From: Pseudomonas saliphila
GTDB taxonomy: Bacteria > Pseudomonadota > Gammaproteobacteria > Pseudomonadales > Pseudomonadaceae
DNA length: 64,000 nt
Assembly (NCBI RefSeq): GCF_008638345.1
Contig: NZ_VTVA01000019.1
Location: 1 to 64,000 of the forward strand
Reading direction: 5' to 3'
Both the position numbers and the translations under genes were made by a program. This document shows positions 36,226 through 49,400 of the stretch, one piece after another. Within the stretch, counting starts at the first letter, position 1. Each line of letters starts with the position of its first letter. The notes under the pieces are model-generated. The model made no database searches and was not told the origin of the DNA. It worked only from the letters and a program-made list of their open reading frames with translations.

Positions 36226-37413
36226 ATGTGGTACAACGGTTTTCTAGATCCTTCTCCTTGGCAAGTCCTGGCCATCATATTGGTGCTGACGCATATCACC
36301 ATCGTCAGCGTCACCGTCTACCTGCATCGGTATTCGGCGCACCGCTCCCTCGAGCTGCACCCGGCACTCAAGCATTTTTTCCGATTCTGGCTGTGGATGA
36401 CCACGGCCATGAATACCCGCGAGTGGACCGCGATCCACCGCAAGCACCACGCCAAATGCGAAACCCCTGATGATCCACATAGCCCTGTGCACAAAGGCTT
36501 GACCACGGTGCTACGCAAGGGCGCCGAGCTCTACATGGAAGAGGCCAAGAACGAGGAAACCCTGCGCATTTATGGCAAGAACTGTCCGGACGACTGGATA
36601 GAGCGCAACCTCTATAAACGTTTCCCCATTGCCGGGGTGAGCCTCATGCTCTTGATCGACCTGGCGCTGTTTGGCGTTATCGGCCTGACTGTCTGGGCCG
36701 TCCAGATGATGTGGATACCGGTGTTTGCCGCTGGCGTGGTCAACGGCCTCGGGCATGCGTTCGGATACCGCAACTTTGAATGCAAGGACGCCGCGACCAA
36801 TATCCTGCCCTGGGGCATCCTGATTGGCGGCGAAGAACTGCACAACAATCACCACACCTATCCCAACTCAGCGAAGCTGTCAGTAAAGAAGTGGGAGTTC
36901 GATATGGGCTGGATGTGGATCAGAGTGTTCAGCATGCTTGGACTGGCCAAGGTGCGGCGTACCGCTCCGATCGCCCATCAGGTCGAAGGCAAGCAGACAC
37001 TGGACATGGATACCGCCATGGCGATCCTCAACAACCGGTTCCAGATTATGGCGCAGTACCGCAAATTGGTGATCAAGCCGCTGATGCAGCAGGAGCTACA
37101 GCGGGTCGATCATTCGATCCGGCACCTGTTCAGCCGCGGCAAGCGGTTGTTGAGTCGGGAGCCGAGTCTGCTCCAGCCTGAGCATGAAGCGCGCATCCAG
37201 ACCATGCTGGCGCACAGTCAGGTGCTCAAGGTGACCTACGAGAAGCGGCTGGCGCTGCAGCAGATCTGGACGCGGACCAGTGCCAACGGGCATGACATGC
37301 TGCAGGCACTTCGCGAATGGTGTGCCCAGGCAGAAGCCAGCCGCATCCAGGCGCTGCAGGAGTTTGCTGCCTCGCTGCGGACCTATTCGTTGCAGCCGGC
37401 CCCAGCCCGTTAA
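36226..37413 (+). CDS. desA: Delta-9 acyl-lipid fatty acid desaturase
   Basis: Di-iron membrane desaturase of 395 residues that introduces a cis double bond into acyl chains of existing phospholipids under aerobic conditions, tuning membrane fluidity. The three histidine boxes are present: HRYSAH at 34-39, HRKHH at 71-75 and HNNHH in GEELHNNHHTYP. The start MWYNGFLDPSPW matches pseudomonad DesA (PA0286-like). The frame is open to 36187, but this ATG has an AGAGG site and is the family start. The C-terminal 130 residues are a charged extension usual for this subfamily. Confidence 0.92.
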   Translation: MWYNGFLDPSPWQVLAIILVLTHITIVSVTVYLHRYSAHRSLELHPALKHFFRFWLWMTTAMNTREWTAIHRKHHAKCETPDDPHSPVHKGLTTVLRKGAELYMEEAKNEETLRIYGKNCPDDWIERNLYKRFPIAGVSLMLLIDLALFGVIGLTVWAVQMMWIPVFAAGVVNGLGHAFGYRNFECKDAATNILPWGILIGGEELHNNHHTYPNSAKLSVKKWEFDMGWMWIRVFSMLGLAKVRRTAPIAHQVEGKQTLDMDTAMAILNNRFQIMAQYRKLVIKPLMQQELQRVDHSIRHLFSRGKRLLSREPSLLQPEHEARIQTMLAHSQVLKVTYEKRLALQQIWTRTSANGHDMLQALREWCAQAEASRIQALQEFAASLRTYSLQPAPAR

Positions 37414-37431
37414 CGGCATCAGACGCCGCTC

Positions 37432-37468
37432 AAAAGCGCACCCGGACTCCCTGTCCCGGTGCGTTTTT
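37432..37468 (+). terminator. Intrinsic terminator of desA
   Basis: AAAAGCGCACC(C)GG pairs with CC(C)GGTGCGTTTTT, each arm carrying one bulged C, and the run of T closes the stem. It begins 18 bases after the desA stop. Confidence 0.75.
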
Positions 37469-37600
37469 CATGCTCGCCGAGCAGCGCGGGAAATGAATTC
37501 TGTGTTGGCCGTCCGCTAACCCGAACGTGCGGGTCGCCAAGGCACTGCCTTCGGTTTATGCTTGCCGATCAACATACCCTGACAATAATGGTAGCAACGG

Positions 37601-38491
37601 ATGCGAACCCTGATTTGCGGCCTGGGCCTACTCCTCGTCACCCCGGCTCTGCTCGCCTCGACCATTTACAAGTTCACCGATCAGAACGGCGTCGTCACCT
37701 ATACCGATCAGAAGGTGTCGGGTGCCCGCGAACTGGTTTTCCAGGACGCCATGGTCGAGAACATCGAACAGAAGGTGTACGTCACCACACGTAAACACGC
37801 GGGCGGTGAGACCCTGATCGTCAATAACGAGCTACACGCTCCGGTCGAGATCGAATTGAGCGTCGAGAACCCGCGCAATGTATCGGGTGTGCCGGACAAA
37901 CCCCTTCGCTGGGTACTGCCGCCTCGTGACAGCATTCGCCTGCTGACGCTCGTTCCGGATGCCGGCAAGACGCCGAGCTATACACCACGGCTTCGCTACG
38001 CCATCGGCGATCCCCGCTCCGAGCCAACTGTCACCCAGTACCCGCTACCCTGGAGCGGAGGGCCGTTCAGGGTCACTCAGGGCCCTGGCGGGAAATTCAG
38101 CCACACCGGCCCCAAGGGCCGTTACGCCATCGATATTGCCATGCCCGAGGGAACGCCCATTCTCGCGGCCCGACCCGGGCTGGTGGTAAATGTGGACAAC
38201 AACCAGAGCGGCCGCGGCAACAACCCGGCCGGCAACTTCGTCCGACTGTTGCACGATGACGGTACCATGAGCGTTTACTTGCATCTTCAGCGCGGGTCCG
38301 TGCGCGTCAAGGCCGGAGATCGCGTGCGTACTGGCACGCCACTGGCTCGCTCGGGCAATACCGGCAACAGCACCGGGCCGCACCTGCATTTCGTGGTCCA
38401 GCGCAACATCGGCATGGATACCGTCTCGATCCCATTCGAGTTCGCGCAACCGATCAGTGAACTGCCGAACTTCGCTATTGGCGGTGAATAA
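37601..38491 (+). CDS. Secreted M23 (LytM) peptidase with N-terminal DUF4124
   Basis: A 296-residue exported protein likely to act on peptidoglycan. Signal peptide to about residue 19, then a DUF4124 module (STIYKFTDQNGVVTYTDQKV) at about 20-42. A linker follows, then the LytM/M23 domain from about 160. Zinc-site residues are visible: His in KFSHTGPKGRYAIDIA with the Asp of the same motif, the YLHLQRGSV motif, and HLHF in GPHLHFVV. The set is complete, so an active endopeptidase is likely. Ribosome site weak (CAACGG). It ends against a bidirectional terminator shared with rpmG. Confidence 0.93.
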   Translation: MRTLICGLGLLLVTPALLASTIYKFTDQNGVVTYTDQKVSGARELVFQDAMVENIEQKVYVTTRKHAGGETLIVNNELHAPVEIELSVENPRNVSGVPDKPLRWVLPPRDSIRLLTLVPDAGKTPSYTPRLRYAIGDPRSEPTVTQYPLPWSGGPFRVTQGPGGKFSHTGPKGRYAIDIAMPEGTPILAARPGLVVNVDNNQSGRGNNPAGNFVRLLHDDGTMSVYLHLQRGSVRVKAGDRVRTGTPLARSGNTGNSTGPHLHFVVQRNIGMDTVSIPFEFAQPISELPNFAIGGE

Positions 38492-38535
38492 CCATCCAAC
38501 CCGCCTTGCCGCGCCCAGGGCAGCATAATCCGGAC

Positions 38536-38568
38536 AACAAAAAACCCGCACATGGCGGGTTTTTTGTT
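38536..38568. terminator. Bidirectional intrinsic terminator
   Basis: AACAAAAAACCCGC (38536-38549) pairs perfectly with GCGGGTTTTTTGTT (38555-38568) around ACATG. With T runs at the 3' side on both strands it can stop the M23 peptidase transcript (+) and the rpmBG transcript (-). Confidence 0.95.
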
Positions 38569-38582
38569 GGAAAGCAAAGATC

Positions 38583-38738
38583 TTATCGGATCTTGGCTTC
38601 CTTGTAGCTCACGTGCTTGCGAACGACCGGATCGAATTTCTTGATTTCGATCTTGTCAGGCGTAGTACGCTTGTTCTTGTCGGTAGTGTAGAAGTGACCA
38701 GTACCGGCGGAAGACACCAAACGAATCAACTCACGCAT
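38583..38738 (-). CDS. rpmG: Large ribosomal subunit protein bL33
   Basis: A 51-residue ribosomal protein, too short for many gene callers. It starts [19 protein letters not shown] and ends VSYKEAKIR, the standard L33 sequence. It has no CxxC pair, so it is the zinc-free type. It follows rpmB by 11 bases with an AGGAGC site, and the shared terminator comes 15 bases after the stop. Confidence 0.96.
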   Translation of the reverse strand: MRELIRLVSSAGTGHFYTTDKNKRTTPDKIEIKKFDPVVRKHVSYKEAKIR

Positions 38739-38749
38739 GGAAGTGCTCC

Positions 38750-38986
38750 TTAGATTTTTTCGCCACGGGCGCGCATTTCAGACAACACGACGTCGATGCC
38801 GCGCTTGTCGATAATCCGCATACCCTTGGTGGAAGTGCGCACGCGTACAAAACGCTTCTCCGACTCAACCCAAAACCTATGGTGCTGCAGGTTAGGCAGA
38901 AAACGACGCTTGCTTCTGTTGTTAGCGTGGGAAACATTGTTCCCAGTAACCGGGCGTTTGCCGGTTACTTGACATACTCGAGACAT
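38750..38986 (-). CDS. rpmB: Large ribosomal subunit protein bL28
   Basis: A 78-residue ribosomal protein. It begins [20 protein letters not shown], continues with [12 protein letters not shown] and ends in [16 protein letters not shown], typical L28. The frame runs upstream to 39109, but this ATG is the family start and has a GGAGAGGG site. It leads the rpmB-rpmG pair. The 182-base gap to radC should hold its promoter, but no clear hexamers were found. Confidence 0.96.
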   Translation of the reverse strand: MSRVCQVTGKRPVTGNNVSHANNRSKRRFLPNLQHHRFWVESEKRFVRVRTSTKGMRIIDKRGIDVVLSEMRARGEKI

Positions 38987-39168
38987 GATTAACCCTCTCC
39001 AACCACTTGCCCAACCCGAACTGGTTGGAAGCCATAAAAAAATCTGTTGTCCAGCCGGGGCAATGAAATGGTGCGATCCTGCGCTGCCTGAATACGACAA
39101 TGCGGGCACAGCCCCGAGAAGAGCGGAGCTTTATACCAAACTGAGCCCCTTCAGGCAATGTTTTTTCA

Positions 39169-39843
39169 TTAAAGCAAGCCACGCTCCGCAAAGGAAACCG
39201 GCTCCCCATCCCCCACCACCAGATGATCCAGCACCCGTATATCCACCAGCGCCAGAGATTCTTTCAACCGCCGCGTCAGCATCAGGTCCGCCTGACTCGG
39301 CTCGGAAACCCCCGACGGATGGTTGTGCGTGAGGATCAGCGCTGCGGCGTTATGCGCCAACGCCCGCTTGACGACCTCCCGGGGGTACACGCTGGCGCTG
39401 TCCAGGGTGCCGCGAAACAGCTCCTCGAACGCAATGACCCGGTGCTGGTTATCCAGAAACAGACAGGCGAAGACCTCATGCGGCAATCCAAGCAGCTGGC
39501 TTTTCAGATAGCGACGCACCGAGCCGGGGGATGTCAGGGCATCGCCGCGTTGCATCTCTTCATATAAGTGTCTGCGGCCCATCTCCATGACAGCCTGCAG
39601 CTGTACGAATTTGGCCGGGCCGAGGCCCGCGTGACCACAGAACAGCTTCAGATCGGCTTGCAGGAGTGCACGCAGACTGCCGAAGCCGCTCAACAGGTCA
39701 CGAGCGAGATCGACCGCGCTGCGTCCCGGAATGCCGGTGCGCAGAAAAATCGCCAGCAGCTCGGCATCCGACAAGGCGGCGGCGCCCTGACTCAAGAGTT
39801 TTTCACGCGGCCGTTCGGCCAGAGGCCAGTCGGTTATAGCCAT
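39169..39843 (-). CDS. radC: RadC family protein (JAMM/MPN+ domain)
   Basis: A 224-residue protein. An N-terminal helix-hairpin-helix-like region ([14 protein letters not shown] and [16 protein letters not shown]) is followed by a JAMM domain with [17 protein letters not shown], the HxHP...D zinc motif. The old link to DNA repair is unproven. The frame extends to 39924, but [20 protein letters not shown] is the family start and has an AAGGAG site. Divergent from coaBC. Confidence 0.94.
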   Translation of the reverse strand: MAITDWPLAERPREKLLSQGAAALSDAELLAIFLRTGIPGRSAVDLARDLLSGFGSLRALLQADLKLFCGHAGLGPAKFVQLQAVMEMGRRHLYEEMQRGDALTSPGSVRRYLKSQLLGLPHEVFACLFLDNQHRVIAFEELFRGTLDSASVYPREVVKRALAHNAAALILTHNHPSGVSEPSQADLMLTRRLKESLALVDIRVLDHLVVGDGEPVSFAERGLL

Positions 39844-40055
39844 GCAGGTGCTCCTTGCGAGGGACGGGGCGTACTTCCTGTTCGCACCCATAGGGAGCTC
39901 GAGTATAGGCAGCCTGCGGGCCACAGGTCGAGCATGCTGCGGGCCAAGCGCTGTGGTATCTTAGCCAGCATTTGACGGGCTTCTCGTTTATGAGAAAAAC
40001 CGCGAAACCCCAGTGCTTCCGACGCTTCCAAAGCGAGCCGTGTAAGAGGTAGACA

Positions 40056-41270
40056 ATGCAGCGTTTGTTCAACAAACAGGTAGTGCTCGGCGTCAGTGGC
40101 GGAATCGCCGCGTACAAGAGCGCCGAACTGGTCAGACGGCTGCGTGACGCCGGTGCCGAGGTGCGCGTAGTCATGACCAACGCGGCGCGGGAGTTCATCA
40201 CACCGCTGACACTGCAGGCGCTCTCCGGTCACCCGGTACATGGGGACCTGCTCGACCCGGCTGCAGAGGCTGCAATGGGACACATTGAGCTGGCGCGCTG
40301 GGCAGACATGGTGCTGATCGCCCCGACGACGGCCGATCTCATGGCGCGCCTGGCCCAGGGCCGCGGTGACGATCTACTGACGACGCTGATCCTGGCTACC
40401 GATGCGCCGATCGCCATCGCGCCGGCAATGAATCAGGCCATGTGGCGCGACCCGGCCACCCAGGCCAACCTGTCCACGCTGCTGGCGCGCGGCATCAAGG
40501 TATTCGGCCCGGCGGCAGGCGAGCAGGCCTGTGGTGATATTGGCCCGGGACGCATGCTGGAGCCGACCGATATCGCTGCCTGCGCGGCGGAATGCTTCGA
40601 ATACGGCGCCTTGAGCGGCCGCCACGTGCTGATCAATGCAGGCCCGACCCGTGAAGCGATCGATCCGGTGCGCTACATATCCAACCACAGCTCCGGCAAG
40701 ATGGGCTTCGCCCTGGCCGCTGCCGCTGCCGAAGCGGGTGCCCGCGTCACGCTGGTGGCAGGTCCGGTGAATCTGCCGACGCCGCCGCGCGTTCAGCGGG
40801 TGGACGTCGTCAGCGCGGAGGAGATGCTCAATGCCTGTCAGGGCGCTCTGCCGGCGGACCTGTTTATCGCTTCGGCTGCCGTCGCTGACTACCGTCCGGC
40901 CGAGCGCGCCGAGAGCAAGCTGAAGAAGGACCCTGGCACGTCAGATGGCATGACCCTGTCGCTGGTACGCAATCCCGATATTCTCGCTGCACTCGCCAAT
41001 CACCCGCAACGACCATGGTGTGTGGGATTCGCTGCAGAAACCAATGACGTCAATGCCTACGCCGAAGACAAACTGCAGCGAAAAAATCTGGACCTTATCG
41101 TCGCAAATGATGTCAGTGTGCCAGGCATCGGGTTTAATAGTGATGATAACGCCGTGACGTTGATAGACCGCACGCTTCAACACCACCCGCTGCCCCACGC
41201 CAGCAAGCAGAAACTGGCTCGGCAGATCATTGCCTTTATTGCCGGCCGGCTCACCCCACCGACTGCCTGA
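40056..41270 (+). CDS. coaBC: Bifunctional phosphopantothenoylcysteine decarboxylase/synthetase
   Basis: Makes 4'-phosphopantetheine from 4'-phosphopantothenate and cysteine in CoA synthesis. The 404-residue chain has the FMN-dependent CoaC half ([18 protein letters not shown], then the catalytic His in [22 protein letters not shown], and the Cys in [13 protein letters not shown]). The CoaB half starts at about 190 ([20 protein letters not shown], and later AAVADYRP and SKLKKDPG). A short gap joins it to dut. Head of the operon coaBC-dut-algC-argB-thioesterase. Confidence 0.97.
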   Translation: MQRLFNKQVVLGVSGGIAAYKSAELVRRLRDAGAEVRVVMTNAAREFITPLTLQALSGHPVHGDLLDPAAEAAMGHIELARWADMVLIAPTTADLMARLAQGRGDDLLTTLILATDAPIAIAPAMNQAMWRDPATQANLSTLLARGIKVFGPAAGEQACGDIGPGRMLEPTDIAACAAECFEYGALSGRHVLINAGPTREAIDPVRYISNHSSGKMGFALAAAAAEAGARVTLVAGPVNLPTPPRVQRVDVVSAEEMLNACQGALPADLFIASAAVADYRPAERAESKLKKDPGTSDGMTLSLVRNPDILAALANHPQRPWCVGFAAETNDVNAYAEDKLQRKNLDLIVANDVSVPGIGFNSDDNAVTLIDRTLQHHPLPHASKQKLARQIIAFIAGRLTPPTA

Positions 41271-41279
41271 GGATTAAGG

Positions 41280-41735
41280 ATGCACGCGCTGCAAGCAAAG
41301 ATACTCGACCCCCGACTTGGCCAGCAGTGGCCGCTGCCTCACTACGCCACAGACGGCTCAGCCGGCCTCGATCTGCGTGCGCTGCTGCATGAGCCTCTGG
41401 TACTGGAGCCCGGACAGACACAACTGCTGCCCACCGGACTGGCAATCCATATTGCCGATCAGGGATTGGCTGCGATGATATTGCCACGCTCAGGTCTGGG
41501 TCATAAACACGGCATCGTGCTGGGTAACCTGGTTGGCTTGATCGACTCCGATTACCAGGGACAGCTGATGGTGTCCTGCTGGAATCGCAGCCAGCAGGCA
41601 TTCACTATCGAACCTGGCGAACGCATTGCCCAGCTGGTGCTGGTACCGGTGCTGCAAGCCAGCCTGGAAGTCGTCGAGGAATTCGACAACAGTGCTCGCG
41701 GCGCGGGTGGTTTCGGCCACACGGGCAGCCATTGA
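41280..41735 (+). CDS. dut: dUTP diphosphatase
   Basis: Hydrolyses dUTP to dUMP, keeping uracil out of DNA and feeding dTMP synthesis. It is a 151-residue trimeric-type dUTPase with the five family motifs in order: [39 protein letters not shown] and the flexible C-terminal arm [11 protein letters not shown]. The start is 9 bases after the coaBC stop with a TAAGG site. Confidence 0.97.
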   Translation: MHALQAKILDPRLGQQWPLPHYATDGSAGLDLRALLHEPLVLEPGQTQLLPTGLAIHIADQGLAAMILPRSGLGHKHGIVLGNLVGLIDSDYQGQLMVSCWNRSQQAFTIEPGERIAQLVLVPVLQASLEVVEEFDNSARGAGGFGHTGSH

Positions 41736-41766
41736 GCACGTCCATCTGAGCAAGGAGGCGATACGG

Positions 41767-45235
<3,469 letters not shown>

Positions 45236-45236
<1 letters not shown>

Positions 45237-45682
45237 TGCAGCGCGACGATTTCCCCCTCAGCACCCAGCTGCGGGTGCGCTGGGCTGAGGCCGATATGCA
45301 GAGCGTTGTATTCAACGGCCACTATCTGACTTATGCAGACATCGGTACCACGGAGTATTTCCGTGCGCTGAAACAAACGACGGCGGGCGTGATCGGCGCG
45401 CAGGGCAGTGACTTCTTTGCGGTGCGCACTGTGCTGGAGTACCACGCCCCAGCGTTGTATGACGACCTGCTGGACGTGCATGTGCGGATCGCCCGGCTGG
45501 GTAATTCAAGCATGCAATTTGTGATCGGGATCTATCGGGATGAGGAGCTGCTGACCACCGGCGAGCTGATCTACGTTCATGCCGATCAGCAAAGCCGACG
45601 ACCTGAGCCCATCCCGGAGGCGTTCAGGGCCGCCGTCAAAGCGTTCGAGAAAATGCCGCCGCAGGATGCGTCGACAAACTAG
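45236..45682 (+). CDS. Hotdog-fold acyl-CoA thioesterase (4HBT/YbgC-like)
   Basis: A 148-residue hotdog protein. The N-terminal pattern LRVRWAEADMQSVVFNGHYL corresponds to the family motif with the catalytic Asp and the following histidine-containing helix, although the usual QMGVVHHANY reads MQSVVFNGHY. The rest (EYFRALKQTTAG, VLEYHAPALYDDLLDV, and the strand with TGELIYVHADQQ) fits. The ATG overlaps the argB stop by one base, so it is translationally coupled. Substrate unknown. Last gene of the coaBC operon; a hairpin follows. Confidence 0.88.
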
Positions 45683-45688
45683 CGTGAC

Positions 45689-45708
45689 CGCCGGGAATCA
45701 TCCCGGCG
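45689..45708. terminator. Hairpin between convergent genes
   Basis: CGCCGGGA (45689-45696) and TCCCGGCG (45701-45708) form an 8-bp stem around ATCA, seven bases after the thioesterase stop and three beyond the stop of the DUF4124 gene. No T run, so efficiency is uncertain. Confidence 0.5.
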
Positions 45709-45711
45709 CCA

Positions 45712-46299
45712 TTAACGTGTCAGTTGCGCCAGACGCTCGCGCTGGGCAGCAAAGGCACGATCAACCTCTTTGGTCTCTTCGCGCTTGAGTTCAATCAAGC
45801 GCTGTAGACGGGCCGACTCTTCATCCAGGTCTGCCAACTGGTCAAGAACCTGTGGCTCCACCTGGCGACCCGCGCGCTCCTGACCCGCCGCCCGGCGTTG
45901 CAGCTCTTCGCGTTGCGTCTGCACGACGTCGATTTCACTTTCAGCGGTGGCGATCTGATTATCGATCTGGGCAATCTGGCGGGCGTGCGCGCGATCCAGA
46001 TCCTTGACGTTGCTATATAGTCGCAACAGCGTGGAATCGGCTACGCGCTGGCGCTCCTGCTCAGTGCGGGCGTGACGCATGGCCTGGAGTTCAGTCTGGG
46101 TAGGTGACGCAGGAATGATCTCGCGGACGCGGCCCTGAGCATCCAGCACCTCGTAGCCGTTGGTGATGTACTCAGGGGGCACCCGGCTGTCGAGTACGGT
46201 GATACCCCGATCATCCATATAACGATACAGCTCTGCCTGCACGATGCTCGGCGTCACAGACACCGCACCCAAGCCTATCCACAAACATATCCGTCGCAT
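45712..46299 (-). CDS. Secreted DUF4124 coiled-coil protein
   Basis: A 195-residue exported protein. Signal peptide to about residue 22 (VSVTPSIVQA), DUF4124 module LYRYMDDRGITVLDSRVPP, then from about residue 70 a long charged alpha-helical region rich in Q, E and R with heptad character (ATAESEIDVVQTQREELQRR). Function unknown. Start taken at the ATG with GGAG 8 bases upstream; a GTG lies nine bases before it. Follows pyrE by 33 bases on the same strand. Confidence 0.85.
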   Translation of the reverse strand: MRRICLWIGLGAVSVTPSIVQAELYRYMDDRGITVLDSRVPPEYITNGYEVLDAQGRVREIIPASPTQTELQAMRHARTEQERQRVADSTLLRLYSNVKDLDRAHARQIAQIDNQIATAESEIDVVQTQREELQRRAAGQERAGRQVEPQVLDQLADLDEESARLQRLIELKREETKEVDRAFAAQRERLAQLTR

Positions 46300-46332
46300 C
46301 ACCGCCACTCCGTCCCTGAGCCCGGTTCCGGC

Positions 46333-46989
46333 TCAAATGCCTTGCTGAATGCCGTACTTCGCCCGGTATGCCTCAACCGCAGGCAGGTGGTGGCGAAGCG
46401 TCTCGTCTTCCTTCAGAAAACCAAGTACCTGGGTAAGGGACACAATACTCATCACCGGAACGCCAAAATCCCGCTCGACTTCCTGGATGGCAGACAGCTC
46501 GCCTTGCCCCCGCTCCTGGCGGTCCAACGCGATCATCACAGCCGCTGGTGTCGCCCCGGCGTCCTTGATTATCTGCATCACTTCCCTGATCGCGGTGCCG
46601 GCCGTGATCACATCATCGATGATCAATACCCGACCCTGGAGCGGCGCGCCAACCAGGCTGCCGCCCTCGCCATGATCCTTTGCCTCTTTGCGATTAAAAC
46701 AGTATGGCAGATTGCGATCAAAACTTTCAGCCAGCGAGACAGCCGTCACCGCCGCCAGCGGAATGCCTTTGTAAGCGGGTCCGAAGATGATATCGACGTC
46801 ATCCAGGTCACTATGCACGAACGCCTGGGCATAATAGCGCCCGAGCCTGGCCAGCGCAGTGCCATCATTAAATAGTCCAGCATTGAAGAAATAAGGGCTC
46901 TTACGGCCGGACTTGAGGGTAAAATCTCCAAACCGCAGCACGTCTCGATCCAGCGCAAAGCGAATGAACTCTCGTTGATATTCGTGCAT
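46333..46989 (-). CDS. pyrE: Orotate phosphoribosyltransferase
   Basis: Adds phosphoribosyl to orotate, step five of pyrimidine synthesis. A 218-residue type I transferase: the PRPP-binding motif [16 protein letters not shown] at about 122-137, [18 protein letters not shown] near the start, and the flexible catalytic loop [20 protein letters not shown] ribosome site. It is divergent from crc with a 71-base gap that must carry both promoters. Confidence 0.97.
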   Translation of the reverse strand: MHEYQREFIRFALDRDVLRFGDFTLKSGRKSPYFFNAGLFNDGTALARLGRYYAQAFVHSDLDDVDIIFGPAYKGIPLAAVTAVSLAESFDRNLPYCFNRKEAKDHGEGGSLVGAPLQGRVLIIDDVITAGTAIREVMQIIKDAGATPAAVMIALDRQERGQGELSAIQEVERDFGVPVMSIVSLTQVLGFLKEDETLRHHLPAVEAYRAKYGIQQGI

Positions 46990-47060
46990 CTCACCCTCGT
47001 CGTTAACAAAAATCCTGCAAGCTCAGTTATCATACACGCACGAATTTGACGGAGCCATGT

Positions 47061-47840
47061 ATGCGAATTATCAGTCTGAATGTGAACGGCGTCGAGGCCG
47101 CAGCGGCCAGAGGCTTGTTTGACTGGCTTCGCACACAGGATGCAGATGTTATTTGTCTTCAGGACATTCGCGTCACCGCCCCTGAACTGGAGCAGGATGC
47201 CTACTGGCTGGACGGCTATTGGCAGTACTGCTTCGAAGCAGAAGTGCCGAGTCAGGGCGGTGTCGCTATTTATACCAAGACCGCGCCCAAAGCCATCATC
47301 ATGGGTCTGGGCTTCGAATTGGCGGACCGCTATGGCCGCTTCATTCAGGCTGACTTTGACAAGGTCAGTATCGCTTCCCTGCTGCTGCCATCGGGCCGTA
47401 ATGGCGACGCCGACCTGAATCAGAAATTCAAGTTCATGAATGACTTCACCGGCTACCTGAACAAGCAGCGGCGCAAGCGGCGCGAGTTCATCTATTGCGG
47501 CTCGCTACATACCGCGCACCTTAAGCTGGACGTGAAGAACTGGCGCGACTGTCAGGAACAGCCTGGCTTCATGGCGCCCGAGCGGGCCTGGATGGATGAG
47601 ATATTCGGTAATCTGGGATACGTCGATGCGCTGCGCGAGGTAACCCGCGAATCAGAACTGTACAGCTGGTGGCCCGACAGCGAACAGGCTCAGGATCTGA
47701 ACCTCGGCCTGCGCTTCGATTATCAGATCCTCACGCCCGGCCTGCGCCGCTTCGTGAAGAACGCCCAGATCCCGCGCAAAGTGCGTTTCTCCGAGCATGC
47801 GCCGGTGATCATCGAATACGACTGGACTCTGTCTATCTGA
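47061..47840 (+). CDS. crc: Catabolite repression control protein Crc
   Basis: A 259-residue protein of the exonuclease III/EEP fold. In pseudomonads Crc has lost nuclease activity and works with Hfq to block translation of catabolic messages until CrcZ-type RNAs relieve it. The sequence follows P. aeruginosa Crc closely: ADVICLQDIRV, ADRYGRFIQADFDKVSIASL, LNQKFKFMNDFTGYLNKQRR, SWWPDSEQAQDLNL and the end PVIIEYDWTLSI. ATG at 47061 has CGGAG at the right distance; a TTG at 47046 is the alternative. The acid-catabolism module in the same window is a plausible kind of target. Confidence 0.96.
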   Translation: MRIISLNVNGVEAAAARGLFDWLRTQDADVICLQDIRVTAPELEQDAYWLDGYWQYCFEAEVPSQGGVAIYTKTAPKAIIMGLGFELADRYGRFIQADFDKVSIASLLLPSGRNGDADLNQKFKFMNDFTGYLNKQRRKRREFIYCGSLHTAHLKLDVKNWRDCQEQPGFMAPERAWMDEIFGNLGYVDALREVTRESELYSWWPDSEQAQDLNLGLRFDYQILTPGLRRFVKNAQIPRKVRFSEHAPVIIEYDWTLSI

Positions 47841-47863
47841 AACTTGTTGGTAGCTCGCGCTGG

Positions 47864-47896
47864 ACGCTTCAAGCCGTGTTCGACGGCTTGAAGCGT
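47864..47896. repeat. Perfect 14-bp hairpin between crc and the DUF4870 gene
   Basis: ACGCTTCAAGCCGT (47864-47877) pairs perfectly with ACGGCTTGAAGCGT (47883-47896) around GTTCG. It lies between convergent stops, without a T run. The flanking TAGCTCGCGCTGG and the CTTCAAGC core resemble intergenic repeat elements of pseudomonads, so it may be a REP-like unit as well as a message end. Confidence 0.65.
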
Positions 47897-47901
47897 GCTG
47901 A

Positions 47902-48276
47902 TTACTTGATCACCCGCCAGCAGAACGGATAGCGATACGCCTGACCTTCATTCGCCTTGATGGCAGCGATGATCATCAACACGACCGCAGCAATGATCAC
48001 CACCCAGATCAGCAGAAAGCCAATCACCACTACCATCAGCAACACAGACACCAGCCCGGCCAGCGCAACACTGATCTGAAAATTCAGCGCCTCCTTGCCC
48101 TGGTCGTCAATGAACGGTGCCTGATCCTTCTTCAACTGCCATACCAGCAGCGGTCCGATCAGACTGCCAAAGGGAATGATGCAACCGAGAAACCCCGCTA
48201 AGTGCGCCGCCATGGCCCACTTCCGCGCTTCGGGACTGGGGGTGATTTCGAGGGGGTTTTGCATGTCTTCGTTCAT
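47902..48276 (-). CDS. DUF4870 (Tic20-like) membrane protein
   Basis: A 124-residue protein with about three membrane helices, of the DUF4870 family. After a short soluble start (PLEITPSPEARKWAMAAHLAG) come FIDDQGKEALNFQISVALAG and a C-terminal helix run ending ANEGQAYRYPFCWRVIK. Function not known. The frame is open to 48456, but this ATG has an AGGAG site and the family start. Same place as in P. aeruginosa, between crc and rph. Confidence 0.88.
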   Translation of the reverse strand: MNEDMQNPLEITPSPEARKWAMAAHLAGFLGCIIPFGSLIGPLLVWQLKKDQAPFIDDQGKEALNFQISVALAGLVSVLLMVVVIGFLLIWVVIIAAVVLMIIAAIKANEGQAYRYPFCWRVIK

Positions 48277-48536
48277 ACGGCGACGCTCCTGTCCAATGAG
48301 GATGATACCGGCCACTGGAACAGTTCTCTGTCCGGGGCAGCTCAGTAGCGCCACCAGGATGTTCAACAAGTCGTCTGCGCCAGCCTTGCCTCGGCCAGCA
48401 TAGCATTGAGTCACGGCGGACTGAATGCCTGTTCGGCCTACCGAGACCTGCGCCACAATCTGCCAGCAACAGATCTCCGATAAGCCCTGACAGACACCGC
48501 CAGGGCGGAGCCGACCTTAGCTATAAGCGCTTGCGA

Positions 48537-49256
48537 TCAGTCCTGCAATGCAGCCAATTGCATGCTGAACAGCTCATCCACCCCTTTTTTCGCCAGCGCC
48601 AGCATGGCGTTGAGATCTTCCGGGCTGAACGGTGCGGCTTCGGCAGTACCCTGCACTTCGATGAATCCGCCCTTGTCCGTCATCACCACGTTCAGGTCGG
48701 TGTCGGCCGAGGAATCCTCAAGGTAGTCGAGATCCAGCACCGGCTCACCCTTGTACATCCCCACCGAAATAGCAGCGATCATCTGCACTGTCGGGAGCTT
48801 CTTGATCGCACCGCGCTTTTTCATTAACCGCAACGCATCGACCAGCGCTACGCAGGCACCGGTAATCGAAGCCGTTCGCGTACCACCATCGGCCTGGATC
48901 ACATCACAATCGAAGTAAATGGTGTTCTCGCCGAGGCTGTGCAGATCGACCGCTGCACGCAGCGACCGGCCGATCAGCCGCTGAATTTCCAGCGTTCGCC
49001 CGCCCTGCTTGCCCTTGCTGGCTTCACGCTGCATCCGCTCGCCCGTGGCGCGCGGCAGCATGCCGTACTCGGCGGTAATCCAACCCTGTCCCGAGCCGCG
49101 CAGGAATCGCGGCACGCCGGACTCGACACTGGCCGTACAGATCACCTTGGTGTCGCCGAACTCCACCAGTACCGAGCCCTCGGCGTGTTTGGTGTATTGG
49201 CGGGTCAGGGTTACCTGACGCATCTGATCGGCTTCACGGCTGCTGGGTCGTTTCAT
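48537..49256 (-). CDS. rph: Ribonuclease PH
   Basis: Phosphorolytic 3'-5' exoribonuclease that trims tRNA 3' ends. A 239-residue protein with the full family pattern: [85 protein letters not shown] and [15 protein letters not shown]. No frameshift of the kind known from E. coli K-12. AAGGA ribosome site. Divergent from yicC across 144 bases. Confidence 0.97.
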   Translation of the reverse strand: MKRPSSREADQMRQVTLTRQYTKHAEGSVLVEFGDTKVICTASVESGVPRFLRGSGQGWITAEYGMLPRATGERMQREASKGKQGGRTLEIQRLIGRSLRAAVDLHSLGENTIYFDCDVIQADGGTRTASITGACVALVDALRLMKKRGAIKKLPTVQMIAAISVGMYKGEPVLDLDYLEDSSADTDLNVVMTDKGGFIEVQGTAEAAPFSPEDLNAMLALAKKGVDELFSMQLAALQD

Positions 49257-49400
49257 GGTTCGAATCCTTGTACAGCATTAAATGTGCGATGGATTATACG
49301 GACCGGGAGGTTGGCATGACAGCGCCGGTACTCCCGCTGCGGACCAGGGGTTACAATCGAGGAGATTTCACAGCAACTCAACGGACTAAAGAGGCCAACG

